From an uncultured Gammaproteobacteria bacterium (lineage in GTDB: Bacteria > Pseudomonadota > Gammaproteobacteria > GCA-2729495): 16,026 bases of DNA. Below are positions 7,565 to 14,000 of the stretch, in pieces. The translations under genes and the position numbers were made by a program. The notes below the pieces were generated by a model, which was not told the DNA's origin, did not search any database, and saw nothing but the letters and a program-made list of their open reading frames with translations. Each line of letters begins with the position of its first letter. Within the stretch, counting starts at the first letter, position 1. The stretch lies in contig CAMYJV010000099.1 of NCBI GenBank assembly GCA_947258805.1, positions 1 through 16,026 on the forward strand. Direction: 5' to 3'.

Positions 7565-8149
7565 CTAAGCAGCTGCGCCACCTACAGCGCTTTTGAGCGC
7601 AATACTCCACGCCTCGGTCCGAAAAGGTTTGTCCACCGGCGTATCGGCAATGTGGTTCGTGTAGTTGCTCAGAGTCTTCTGCCCGATGCCGAGGATCACA
7701 TCGAGGATATTTTCCTGGGTGTATCCCGCAGCGAGAAAAGCGCCGATTTCAGCGGGCTCGGCCCAGCCGCGCGCCTGCACCATGTGTGCGGTGAAGCGGC
7801 GCAGCGCCTCGTGTTTCGGGTCGGATAGCCTGGCGCCGGTGCGTAAAGATTCAACCTCGCTTTCTGGCACGCCGCCGTGCTTCGCCACCACGCTGTGTGC
7901 GGCCATGCAGTAGGTGCACTCGTTCTCGTAGTTGATGGTCAGCCAGACGATGTGGCGCTCGGTGTCCGTCAGCGAGGTCTTGCTGAAGATCCTGCCCAGC
8001 TCCTGGTAGGCCTCGACCAGCGCAGGCGATTCCGCCATCACGCCGTGCAGGTTCGGGAGCATCCCGCCGAAGGCCTTCTGCGTGGACTCCAGGATCGGCT
8101 TCGAGGCCTCCGGGGCGGTATCGTGGGTGTGCACGGCGAAATCGGTCAT
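7565..8149 (-). CDS. Carboxymuconolactone decarboxylase/AhpD-like family protein
   Basis: This 194-residue, all-helical protein belongs to the carboxymuconolactone decarboxylase superfamily. It carries the AhpD redox motif E-x2-C-x2-C-x3-H: Glu75, Cys78, Cys81 and His85 in the segment YENECTYCMAAH. In AhpD the cysteine pair gives alkylhydroperoxidase or disulfide-reductase activity, so a thiol-peroxide or electrophile detoxification role is more likely than decarboxylation. The preceding SLTDTERHIVWLTIN and the following QARGWAEPAEIGAFLAAGYT are typical helices of this group. No signal peptide is seen. The ATG is fixed by a clear GAGGAG on the minus strand at 8157-8162, 7 nt upstream. It is a single gene, divergent from the carboxylesterase across a gap that holds an 18-bp inverted repeat. 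Partner enzymes are not encoded in this window. Confidence 0.92.
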   Translation of the reverse strand: MTDFAVHTHDTAPEASKPILESTQKAFGGMLPNLHGVMAESPALVEAYQELGRIFSKTSLTDTERHIVWLTINYENECTYCMAAHSVVAKHGGVPESEVESLRTGARLSDPKHEALRRFTAHMVQARGWAEPAEIGAFLAAGYTQENILDVILGIGQKTLSNYTNHIADTPVDKPFRTEAWSIALKSAVGGAAA

Positions 8150-8206
8150 CGTTGTTCTCCTCGTGGACTGCCGGGTTGGACCGTGGGCGCTACACTAAGT
8201 TGCGCC

Positions 8207-8277
8207 GGGGACATTCTGCTTTTTTTCCAGCCATGCCAAGTTTCTGCAGGACCGTGCAGAAAAAGCAGAATGTCCCC
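8207..8277. repeat. Perfect 18-bp inverted repeat with nested hairpin (REP/MITE-like)
   Basis: GGGGACATTCTGCTTTTT at 8207-8224 is matched exactly by its reverse complement at 8260-8277, with 35 nt between. The interior holds a second hairpin, CTGCA and TGCAG around GGACCG at 8244-8259. The element lies between two divergent genes, where a bidirectional terminator would be out of place despite the T-rich arm ends. Motifs of the type GGGGACATTCT(G/A)CTTTTT are, as I recall, common beside RAYT/IS200-like transposase genes in environmental proteobacteria. That makes a non-autonomous REP or MITE-like element the leading interpretation. No flanking target-site duplication is evident. Confidence 0.7.
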
Positions 8278-8306
8278 TGACATCGACCTACGGGCCGGGA
8301 GCAATC

Positions 8307-10160
8307 ATGACAACACGATGTTCCAACTGTGCGACTGCGATCCTGGGCCTGGTCCTGTTCGCCTCGTGGACGCAGGCCCCGGGCGCCACCGAGCTTGCTC
8401 CGCGGGCCCTTATCGACACTGGCGAACTGCAGGGCTTGGTGGAAGACGGCGTCGCAGTCTTCCGCGGCATTCCATACGCGGCGCCCCCGGTGGGCAAGCT
8501 GCGCTGGCGCCCGCCGCAGCCGGCCGCGCGCTGGGACGGGGTGCGCGATGCCACCGAGTTCGGGCACGCGTGTGCGCAGAAGCTGGGCGCCTACCCTGAA
8601 TGGGCCGATGCGCACTTCAAGACCGTTGGCCTGAGCGAAGACTGCCTGACGCTGAACATCTGGACCCCGGCGGAGCACGACGGTGAACCGCTGCCGGTGA
8701 TGTTCTACATCCATGGCGGCAACATGCAGTTCGGCGCCAGTTCCATGCCGCTCTACGACGGGCGAATCCTCGCCCGTGAGGGAGTGGTGCTGGTCACGGC
8801 CAACTACCGGCTGGGTTACCTCGGCCGCTTTGCGCACCCGGCCATGACCCGCGCGCAGGCCGGCGAGCCGCTGGCGAATTACGGCGTGTTCGACCAGATC
8901 GCAGCCCTGGAATGGGTGCAGCGGAACGTCGCGGCCTTCGGCGGCGACCCGAACCGCGTGACCATTTTCGGCCACTCCGCCGGCGGCGTGTCGGTGAACG
9001 TGCTGATGATCACGCCGCAATCCAAGGGCCTGTTCCAGGGCGCCATCGCGCAGGGCAGCGGCATCCTGCTGGACCAGACTCAGCACGCCTTCGAGCGCGG
9101 CCGCCCGGGCCCAACCGCGAAATCGCGCGAAGACATGGGCGTGGACTTCGTCGAGTACTTCGAAATCGAGGCAGGCTCCGACGAAGAGCTGCTGGCCGAG
9201 CTGCGCGCGATGCCCTGGGAACCGATGGTGGAGTACCAGCGCGCGCGCCAGGTGCCCTTCAACCCGGTGGTGGATGAAATGGTCGTCGTCGATCACGTCG
9301 CCCGGGTCTTCGAGCGTGGCGAACAGCACGACGTGCCCTACATCGGTGGCGCGAACAGCTGGGAGTGGAACCAGATTGCCAACATCCCGCTGATCGGCAA
9401 ATGGTTCCTGGCCGGCGCGCTGATCGAAGGCCTGTCAGACGAAGACCTGGCGGCCTTCGACGACCAGTGGACGCGCATCGGCAAATCCCAGCGCTGGTTC
9501 TCGGAAGGCCTGTTCCTGACCTCCACCCGCTACCTGGGCAAGCAGATGGCGAACGTGCGCTCGCCCGCGTGGCTCTATCACATCACCTATATCAATGAGC
9601 GGCTGCGAGGGGAGATCCCCGGCGCGGTGCACGGACTGGAGGTGCCGTTCATCTTCGGCAACGTGCGTGAACGCCCGGAATACCAGCGGCCGGGAGCAGC
9701 GGCGGAGCAGCCGCCGACGGCCGCAGATCTCGTTTTCGGCGACACGCTGCGTGCGTACTGGCTGAACTTTGCGAAGACCGGCGACCCGAACGGAGCGCAC
9801 AGTATCGCCCGTGTACTTGTAGAAACCGCCGGACATTTCCGGGGTAAAGTTCTCGATGACCTCGATCATCCCGCTGACGGACACGGGGCGTTCCACCTTG
9901 CCCTCAAGGCGCAGATTCCGGGTGCGGTCATCGATAATCAGCCCGGGCGAAAACAAGCCGATGAGCACCCCGGACTTCCTGACCTTGTTCTGCTCAGCGA
10001 CGGTATGCATGAACATGTTCAGTGCAGCCTTGCTGCCGCGATAGAAAAAGCTGCCCTCCCCGTAACTGTCTTCTATAGATCCCTGCAGGCTGGATACGGT
10101 CATGATTTTCTTTTGCTCGCTCAGCAACACGCTGCCAAAGAAGGCTTCGGCTATTTTTAG
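8307..10160 (+). CDS. Type-B carboxylesterase, native C-terminus lost and replaced by read-through tail
   Basis: This is a secreted or periplasmic carboxylesterase/lipase of the para-nitrobenzyl-esterase (COesterase) family, which hydrolyses carboxylic esters. Residues 1-27 look like a signal peptide. VFRGIPYAAPPVGKLRW (51-67) and SEDCLTLNIW (110-119) are family signatures, and HGG (136-138) is the oxyanion loop. The nucleophile is Ser224 in GHSAG, and His442 in GAVHGLEVPF is the catalytic histidine; an acid is expected near GGANSWEWN, with Glu353 a candidate. Homology continues to about residue 496 (FAKTGDPNG). From about 9795 the frame reads the antisense strand of the SDR gene for some 121 codons before a stop. 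The usual 30-40 final residues, with a WPxY-like end, are missing. All catalytic residues precede the junction. GGAG precedes the ATG by 6 nt. Confidence 0.85.
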   Translation: MTTRCSNCATAILGLVLFASWTQAPGATELAPRALIDTGELQGLVEDGVAVFRGIPYAAPPVGKLRWRPPQPAARWDGVRDATEFGHACAQKLGAYPEWADAHFKTVGLSEDCLTLNIWTPAEHDGEPLPVMFYIHGGNMQFGASSMPLYDGRILAREGVVLVTANYRLGYLGRFAHPAMTRAQAGEPLANYGVFDQIAALEWVQRNVAAFGGDPNRVTIFGHSAGGVSVNVLMITPQSKGLFQGAIAQGSGILLDQTQHAFERGRPGPTAKSREDMGVDFVEYFEIEAGSDEELLAELRAMPWEPMVEYQRARQVPFNPVVDEMVVVDHVARVFERGEQHDVPYIGGANSWEWNQIANIPLIGKWFLAGALIEGLSDEDLAAFDDQWTRIGKSQRWFSEGLFLTSTRYLGKQMANVRSPAWLYHITYINERLRGEIPGAVHGLEVPFIFGNVRERPEYQRPGAAAEQPPTAADLVFGDTLRAYWLNFAKTGDPNGAHSIARVLVETAGHFRGKVLDDLDHPADGHGAFHLALKAQIPGAVIDNQPGRKQADEHPGLPDLVLLSDGMHEHVQCSLAAAIEKAALPVTVFYRSLQAGYGHDFLLLAQQHAAKEGFGYF

Positions 10161-10607
10161 CGGCCCAATCGCATTCGTGCGCACATAAAGATCCCACAAG
10201 TCATAGTTGAGCCTGCCAAAGAAGGAACCGCTCAACTGCAGGGTGTCGCCGAAGAACCCAGCGTTGTTCAGCAGGACGTCAATGGGCTGCTTTTTGTACT
10301 TCCTCGCCAATGCATCAACCATTTCGTGGCGCAACACATCGAGCTGTTCGATCCTGATGTTGGGATATTCGTCCGCAAGTTTGGCCAGCACATCTGCCTC
10401 GGCCGGACGACGACAAGTCGCGATCACGTTCCAGCCCAGGGCCGCGTACTGCCGCACGAACTCCAGGCCAATGCCACGATTGCTCCCGGTAACCAGGACC
10501 GTTGGCGAGCCGGCATCCAGTTCTGCAGCGCCCGCTGCCGGGATGCCCGGCGCGATGGCAATCAACACCAGCAGGAGGCGGCGAAGGCACGAGAGATGTC
10601 CTTTCAT
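9435..10607 (-). CDS. Short-chain dehydrogenase/reductase with signal peptide, C-terminus replaced by read-through tail
   Basis: This is a short-chain dehydrogenase/reductase (SDR), an NAD(P)-dependent oxidoreductase of unknown substrate. The cofactor motif TGSNRGIG is at 40-47, NNAG at 114-117, the catalytic serine at 172 or 173, and Tyr189-x3-Lys193 in YRGSK completes the active site. Residues 1-28 form a signal-peptide-like segment with a long hydrophobic core and an AGAA cleavage region, unusual for an enzyme needing a soluble nucleotide. The recognisable domain ends near residue 269 (GGFYKYTGDT), just short of the usual terminal PW. From about 9800 the frame continues for 121 codons antisense to the carboxylesterase, which is probably not native. 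GGAG lies 7 nt before the ATG. The TetR gene is 168 bp upstream on the same strand and may control it. Confidence 0.85.
   Translation of the reverse strand: MKGHLSCLRRLLLVLIAIAPGIPAAGAAELDAGSPTVLVTGSNRGIGLEFVRQYAALGWNVIATCRRPAEADVLAKLADEYPNIRIEQLDVLRHEMVDALARKYKKQPIDVLLNNAGFFGDTLQLSGSFFGRLNYDLWDLYVRTNAIGPLKIAEAFFGSVLLSEQKKIMTVSSLQGSIEDSYGEGSFFYRGSKAALNMFMHTVAEQNKVRKSGVLIGLFSPGLIIDDRTRNLRLEGKVERPVSVSGMIEVIENFTPEMSGGFYKYTGDTVRSVRVAGLRKVQPVRTQRVAENEICGRRRLLRRCSRPLVFRAFTHVAEDERHLQSVHRAGDLPSQPLIDIGDVIEPRGRAHVRHLLAQVAGGGQEQAFREPALGFADARPLVVEGRQVFV
9795..9803. other. Tail-to-tail junction of the carboxylesterase and SDR genes
   Basis: Recognisable carboxylesterase coding on the plus strand ends at about 9794 and recognisable SDR coding on the minus strand ends at about 9801-9803. 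Both lack their normal last residues and stop codons, and there is no spacer between them. A single deletion that removed both 3' ends, or an assembly chimera, would give this arrangement. Confidence 0.7.
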
Positions 10608-10775
10608 TTCAATGCTCCGTTAATGAAAAATACAGCGGGCAAACAAGCCAATTGGAATACAGTATCTGCGTGCCACAGGCTGGGAGTGCTGGAGCCGCGG
10701 AGTGACCGCGTCGCGGGGCCCAGCGTTGAACTCCGCTGGCCTGATCTGAGCGACGTGCCCACGGACCCGGCGATG

Positions 10776-11345
10776 TCACGGCCGGGTCAGTAGCTCCAGC
10801 CGCGTGTCGATCTGCTTCAGGATTTCGGTCTTCGGCAGTCGATCGTAGAGCGCGCCTTCCAGGCTAACGAAGGTTATGAAAATGCGGGTGCGCACTTCCA
10901 GCTCCTCGCCGCGGAATCCCAGGGCTTCGAACAACGGCCTCACCAGGTCCAGGCGCCAGCGATCCGAGCGCCGCAGAAAAATCCGCGCACGCTCGTTGTC
11001 CATGGCCCAGGCCCGGACCGGCAGGTCGTAACTCGCGAATTCTTCCTGGTAAACGCTTTCCATGAGCGCCCTCAGCTGTTCTTTCGGCCCCGCGTCATGG
11101 GTCTCCACGGCTGCTGTTACCGAACGATTGTGAATCTGGTCCCAGTACTGCAGCACAGCATTGACGAAGTCGTCACGGTCGCTGAAGTGGTGGTAGAAAC
11201 TGCCCTTCGTCACGCCGAGGGCAGCGGCAAGCTTGCTGATATGCAAGTCGCTCCCGCCGGTCTGGCGCAGGAAATCCAGTGCGCCCTGCAGCCAGGCTTC
11301 CCGACTCAGCCGACGGGATCCGAGATCTGTAACTTCCGATTTCAC
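10776..11345 (-). CDS. TetR/AcrR family transcriptional regulator
   Basis: This is a DNA-binding repressor of the TetR family, 189 residues, with the usual length and layout. The helix-turn-helix lies at about residues 34-57, where ISKLAAALGVTKGSFYHHFSDRDDF is the standard recognition-helix pattern. The C-terminal two-thirds is a divergent helical ligand-binding and dimerisation domain. The start is GTG; an in-frame TAG lies five codons upstream, so no earlier start is possible. A CATAC-N6-GTATG dyad lies 30-45 nt upstream, a good place for autoregulation. The SDR gene follows 168 bp downstream on the same strand, and the divergent outer-membrane protein gene begins beyond the 8-bp tandem repeat; either could be a target. 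The effector is unknown. Confidence 0.93.
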   Translation of the reverse strand: MKSEVTDLGSRRLSREAWLQGALDFLRQTGGSDLHISKLAAALGVTKGSFYHHFSDRDDFVNAVLQYWDQIHNRSVTAAVETHDAGPKEQLRALMESVYQEEFASYDLPVRAWAMDNERARIFLRRSDRWRLDLVRPLFEALGFRGEELEVRTRIFITFVSLEGALYDRLPKTEILKQIDTRLELLTRP

Positions 11346-11374
11346 GTATTGGGAGCCCTATGCCGGGGTGCAAC

Positions 11375-11390
11375 CATACTCACGGGTATG
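11375..11390. promoter_or_regulatory. Candidate TetR operator dyad
   Basis: CATACTCACGGGTATG has perfect 5-bp arms CATAC and GTATG with a 6-nt centre. It lies upstream of the GTG of the TetR gene and next to the 8-bp tandem repeat. Its size and position fit a TetR autoregulatory site that could also affect the divergent envelope genes. Only one copy was seen, so it is inference. Confidence 0.45.
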
Positions 11391-11402
11391 TTAACTTAGC
11401 TT

Positions 11403-11482
11403 CGCCAGTCCGCCAGTCCGCCAGTCCGCCAGTCCGCCAGTCCGCCAGTCCGCCAGTCCGCCAGTCCGCCAGTCCGCCAGTC
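11403..11482. repeat. 8-bp tandem repeat, ten perfect copies
   Basis: Ten uninterrupted copies of CGCCAGTC occupy 80 bp between the divergent TetR and outer-membrane protein genes. The sequence then breaks into TGGCTGTC, so the last copy and the following bases make the palindrome GCCAG-T-CTGGC. Identical copies imply recent expansion by slipped-strand replication, and the copy number is likely to vary between strains. The minus-strand open frame through it, a repeated GLADWRTG octapeptide, is a by-product of the repeat and not a gene. Confidence 0.97.
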
Positions 11483-11494
11483 TGGCTGTCGGGT

Positions 11495-11538
11495 GGCTAG
11501 CGCCCGTCCAGGGGCGATTTCGTCAGCGGCTGCTAGCC
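11495..11538. repeat. Nested inverted repeat in the leader of the barrel gene
   Basis: GGCTAGC at 11495-11501 pairs with GCTAGCC at 11532-11538. Inside it, CGCCC at 11501-11505 can pair with GGGCG at 11512-11516. The structure lies between the 8-bp tandem repeat and the ribosome-binding site at 11614. It could be a leader RNA fold or an operator; no matching family is recognised. Confidence 0.4.
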
Positions 11539-11613
11539 GCGGCATGGAAGGGCGCAGTCTGAAAGAAACTGAACTTCGCGGCTGTGCGTCACTTTGGCTC
11601 CAGCCCATAGCCA

Positions 11614-11618
11614 GGGGG
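11614..11618 (+). promoter_or_regulatory. Ribosome-binding site deciding the barrel gene's start
   Basis: GGGGG lies 6 nt before the ATG at 11625. This start leads straight into a signal peptide, so it is preferred over an upstream start at 11493 that would add 44 non-signal residues. Confidence 0.6.
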
Positions 11619-11624
11619 TCCAAA

Positions 11625-12614
11625 ATGGAACGAGTCCGAATTGATTTCACCAGCGTTCTGCTGGGTGCAGCGCTCACTCTCATGTCTGTTTCGCCTGCAG
11701 TGCTCGCGACGTCTCACGAGGGCACGGAGTTTGAAGGCAAGCCCACGGCGCCGCCGGCACCGGGCGCTAAAGGCGATGACGGCATCGACACGAGTACGGG
11801 CACGGACCCGCGCGATTTCGCGCCGAAGTTCATGCCCTATTACCGCTACACGGAACTCGAGAACAACCTGGAGCAGAACGAGGCGGTGCTGTTCGGGCTC
11901 TATGCGTTCACCACGAACTTCGCGATGACCTACGAGGTCCCGCTCGCCATGGACCGCGATGTCAGTGACACGGACCTGCGGAATCCGAATTTTCCCGCTA
12001 CATCCTCTTCCAAATGCGTCGGTGCTCTCGGTGGTGGCGGTAGCCCGGAATTGCCCAACGGCCTGCCTGCAGAGGGCGACTGTAAAGAGACCGGCGTCGG
12101 CGATATGAATCTGCGCTTCATGTATCGCACCCAGTGGGATTTCCTCGGCGCCGACTGGATTATCGGTGCCCAGTTCGATTTTCCAACCGCGACTGAAGAC
12201 ACGCTCGGTAGCGAAACCTTCGCGGTAGGGCCGATGGTAGCGCCGATCTGGAACCTGGATTTCTGGCCCGGCCCCGGCGCTTTCGCCGCTTTAATGAACT
12301 TTTATTTCATCGATGCGTGGAAGGATGACAAGCGCGACGACGTCAACATGTACGTGGGGCGGTGGTTCTTCATGTTGCCGCTGCGCGCACCCGGCCCGGG
12401 TCTGTTCGACGGCATTTACCTGCTGCCGGAAGCCCAGCCCATCTACAATTTCGACAACGACGAGTTCTCTTTCTGGATCGCGCCTGAATTGGGCAAGATC
12501 CTGGCGCCCGGCTTAATCGCGTATGCGAAGCCCGGTTGGGGCGTTGACCCGGATGCCGGCAATGGCGACCGGGACTTTACCTTCGAGCTCGGGATTCGAT
12601 ATTTCATGAAGTAG
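11625..12614 (+). CDS. Predicted outer-membrane beta-barrel protein (transporter-like)
   Basis: This 329-residue protein is predicted to be exported. Residues 1-28 are a Sec signal peptide with a VLA cleavage region, followed by a Pro/Gly-rich low-complexity stretch to about 60. The rest alternates short amphipathic strands rich in aromatic residues, for example FMPYYRYTEL, AVLFGLYAFTTNFAMTYEVPL, WIIGAQFDFP and FTFELGIRYFMK. This pattern is typical of outer-membrane barrels of the phenol-degradation MetA-like transporter type. The first loop after strand three holds Cys131 and Cys153 around a glycine-rich segment, a possible disulfide-closed loop. There is no C-terminal phenylalanine, although Phe is third from the end. 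The MBL-fold hydrolase gene follows 54 nt downstream on the same strand, so a two-gene unit is likely. The function is not known. Confidence 0.75.
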   Translation: MERVRIDFTSVLLGAALTLMSVSPAVLATSHEGTEFEGKPTAPPAPGAKGDDGIDTSTGTDPRDFAPKFMPYYRYTELENNLEQNEAVLFGLYAFTTNFAMTYEVPLAMDRDVSDTDLRNPNFPATSSSKCVGALGGGGSPELPNGLPAEGDCKETGVGDMNLRFMYRTQWDFLGADWIIGAQFDFPTATEDTLGSETFAVGPMVAPIWNLDFWPGPGAFAALMNFYFIDAWKDDKRDDVNMYVGRWFFMLPLRAPGPGLFDGIYLLPEAQPIYNFDNDEFSFWIAPELGKILAPGLIAYAKPGWGVDPDAGNGDRDFTFELGIRYFMK

Positions 12615-12668
12615 GCTGGATTGCTTGAAGGAAACACTTGAATTAATCCTTGAAACGAGTAACAGAAA

Positions 12669-13904
12669 ATGACTCGATTACGACAGCTAACCGATCGGAA
12701 GGATGAAACCCGTATCCCAGTGCGGATCATTGCGAAATTCTCGCTCGGCGTGCTTTGCGCCACGCTCGTGTGGATTTCTGCCGACTCAACCTTCCTGCAG
12801 AAAGCCATGGCCCAGGAGTCACGGGCGCAGAAGCGCCCGGAAGCCTGGTATCCGCGCACGGAGAAGGTCGGGCCGGACGAGATGTTTGTGGTGGCGCTGG
12901 GCACCGGGATGCCCACGCCCGTTACGCGGGGCCAGAAAGCCAGCTCCTGGTACGTCGAGCTGGGCAACGGCGATATCTTCCTGTTCGACATGGGCAGCGG
13001 CTCGGTCGAGAATCTGTTTGCCTTGCGCCCGGAATTTCATCGCGTCGACAAGATTTTCGCGAGCCACCTGCACACCGACCACGTGGGCGATACCGCATCG
13101 CTCTGGGTCGGCGGCTGGCTGAGCGGGCGCTACACGCCGCTGCATATTTACGGGCCCTCGGGCTCCAAGCCCGAACTCGGGACCGCCGCTTTTGTCGAGG
13201 GGCTTAAGATGACTTATGCCTGGGACATCTCCGGGCGCTCGGGCATATTGCCCGACGCCGGCGGCAAACTCATCGCGCACGAGTTCGACTACAAGCAGGA
13301 CGGTGGCGTCGTGTACGAGAAGAACGGGGTCAAGATCACCTCGTTTCCTGCCGTGCACATTCTCGATGGCCCGGTCAGCTATCGCCTCGACTGGAACGGC
13401 CTGAGCTTCGTTTTCGGTGGCGACTCGGCGCCCAACAAGTGGTTCATCGAACGCGCCAGGGGCGCTGACTTCGTGATCCACGAAATGTTCTACACGCCCG
13501 AAGGGCTTGCCAAGACGCTGGGCTGGGGTATGCGGCAGTCGACCTTCGTTTCGTCCTACATCCACACGCCGCCGCAGGGCTTCGGCAAGATCATGGCTGC
13601 GGTCCAGCCGCGACTCGCCGTGGGTTATCACACGATTCGGCAGCCCGAACTGGACCAGTTGATGCTCGAGGAGGTCCGCACGGTCTACGACGGGCCGCTG
13701 GTAATAGCCAACGACCTGATGGCCTGGACCGTGACGAAAGACAGTATCGTGCAGCGTGAAGTGGTCAGCGCCGAGCGCGTCCAGGCACCGCCCACGACCG
13801 AGGGCTACAAGAAAGCCAAGCGCAGTGGCGAGGCAAGGTATTCCAAGTTCACCGCCGACGGCAAGTGGGAGGAGTACGTACCGCCGCCGCTGCCTAAGCA
13901 GTAG
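12669..13904 (+). CDS. Exported MBL-fold (tRNase Z-like) metallo-hydrolase
   Basis: This is a metallo-beta-lactamase-fold hydrolase of 411 residues, predicted to be exported. A positively charged n-region is followed by a hydrophobic stretch at about 20-38 and an AMA cleavage site near 48. The domain begins with VVALGTGMPTPVTRGQKAS. The metal motif HxHxDH is complete: His133, His135, Asp137 and His138 in SHLHTDHVGD. His230 in FPAVHILDGPVSYRL, Asp252 in FGGDSAP and His321 in GYHT supply the remaining ligands; this order resembles tRNase Z and cyclic-phosphodiesterase types. Some homologues in databases carry the label of the guanitoxin enzyme GntH, which I would not transfer. The basic, proline-rich C-terminal tail of about 40 residues is unusual. 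No strong Shine-Dalgarno is present. It lies 54 nt after the barrel gene; an ester or phosphodiester substrate in the periplasm is likely. Confidence 0.88.
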   Translation: MTRLRQLTDRKDETRIPVRIIAKFSLGVLCATLVWISADSTFLQKAMAQESRAQKRPEAWYPRTEKVGPDEMFVVALGTGMPTPVTRGQKASSWYVELGNGDIFLFDMGSGSVENLFALRPEFHRVDKIFASHLHTDHVGDTASLWVGGWLSGRYTPLHIYGPSGSKPELGTAAFVEGLKMTYAWDISGRSGILPDAGGKLIAHEFDYKQDGGVVYEKNGVKITSFPAVHILDGPVSYRLDWNGLSFVFGGDSAPNKWFIERARGADFVIHEMFYTPEGLAKTLGWGMRQSTFVSSYIHTPPQGFGKIMAAVQPRLAVGYHTIRQPELDQLMLEEVRTVYDGPLVIANDLMAWTVTKDSIVQREVVSAERVQAPPTTEGYKKAKRSGEARYSKFTADGKWEEYVPPPLPKQ

Positions 13905-13920
13905 CGACCTGTCGAGCAAT

Positions 13921-13946
13921 GCGAAGCCATCGCGAGATGGCTTCGC
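13921..13946 (+). terminator. Hairpin terminator after the MBL hydrolase gene
   Basis: GCGAAGCCATC, loop GCGA and GATGGCTTCGC form a perfect 11-bp stem 16 nt after the stop codon. The following TTCTG is a short, imperfect T-rich tail. It separates the barrel-hydrolase pair from the porin gene. Confidence 0.65.
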
Positions 13947-14000
13947 TTCTGCTCACTGTATTATTGGGGGGTTGCGGCAAGCATAAGAGTCTCTCTGGAC

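Noticed and set aside
8207..8277. Reading the 18-bp inverted repeat as a bidirectional terminator
   Set aside because: It lies between divergent gene starts rather than convergent ends, and its loop is 35 nt, too long for a typical intrinsic terminator.
8190..9329. Long minus-strand open frame (379 codons) opposite the carboxylesterase
   Set aside because: The plus strand carries all esterase signatures; the antisense frame is low-information His/Arg-rich sequence typical of a shadow.
11403..11482. Tandem repeats as a CRISPR array or iteron origin
   Set aside because: Copies are 8 bp with no spacers, so it is not a CRISPR; iterons are longer, and no replication initiator gene is present.
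11396..11683. Minus-strand open frame with a repeated GLADWRTG octapeptide, looking like a repeat protein
   Set aside because: The periodicity comes from the 8-bp nucleotide repeat read in three frames; outside the array the frame is antisense to the barrel gene's start and shows no protein-like features.
12624..12654. Three CTTGAA hexamers spaced 12-13 nt ahead of the MBL hydrolase gene
   Set aside because: The spacing is irregular, the motif short, and no known regulator fits; likely chance in an A/T-richer gap.
12819..13919. Long minus-strand open frame (366 codons) opposite the MBL hydrolase gene
   Set aside because: The plus-strand frame has a complete set of metal-binding motifs; the antisense frame is a GC-rich codon shadow with no recognisable domain.
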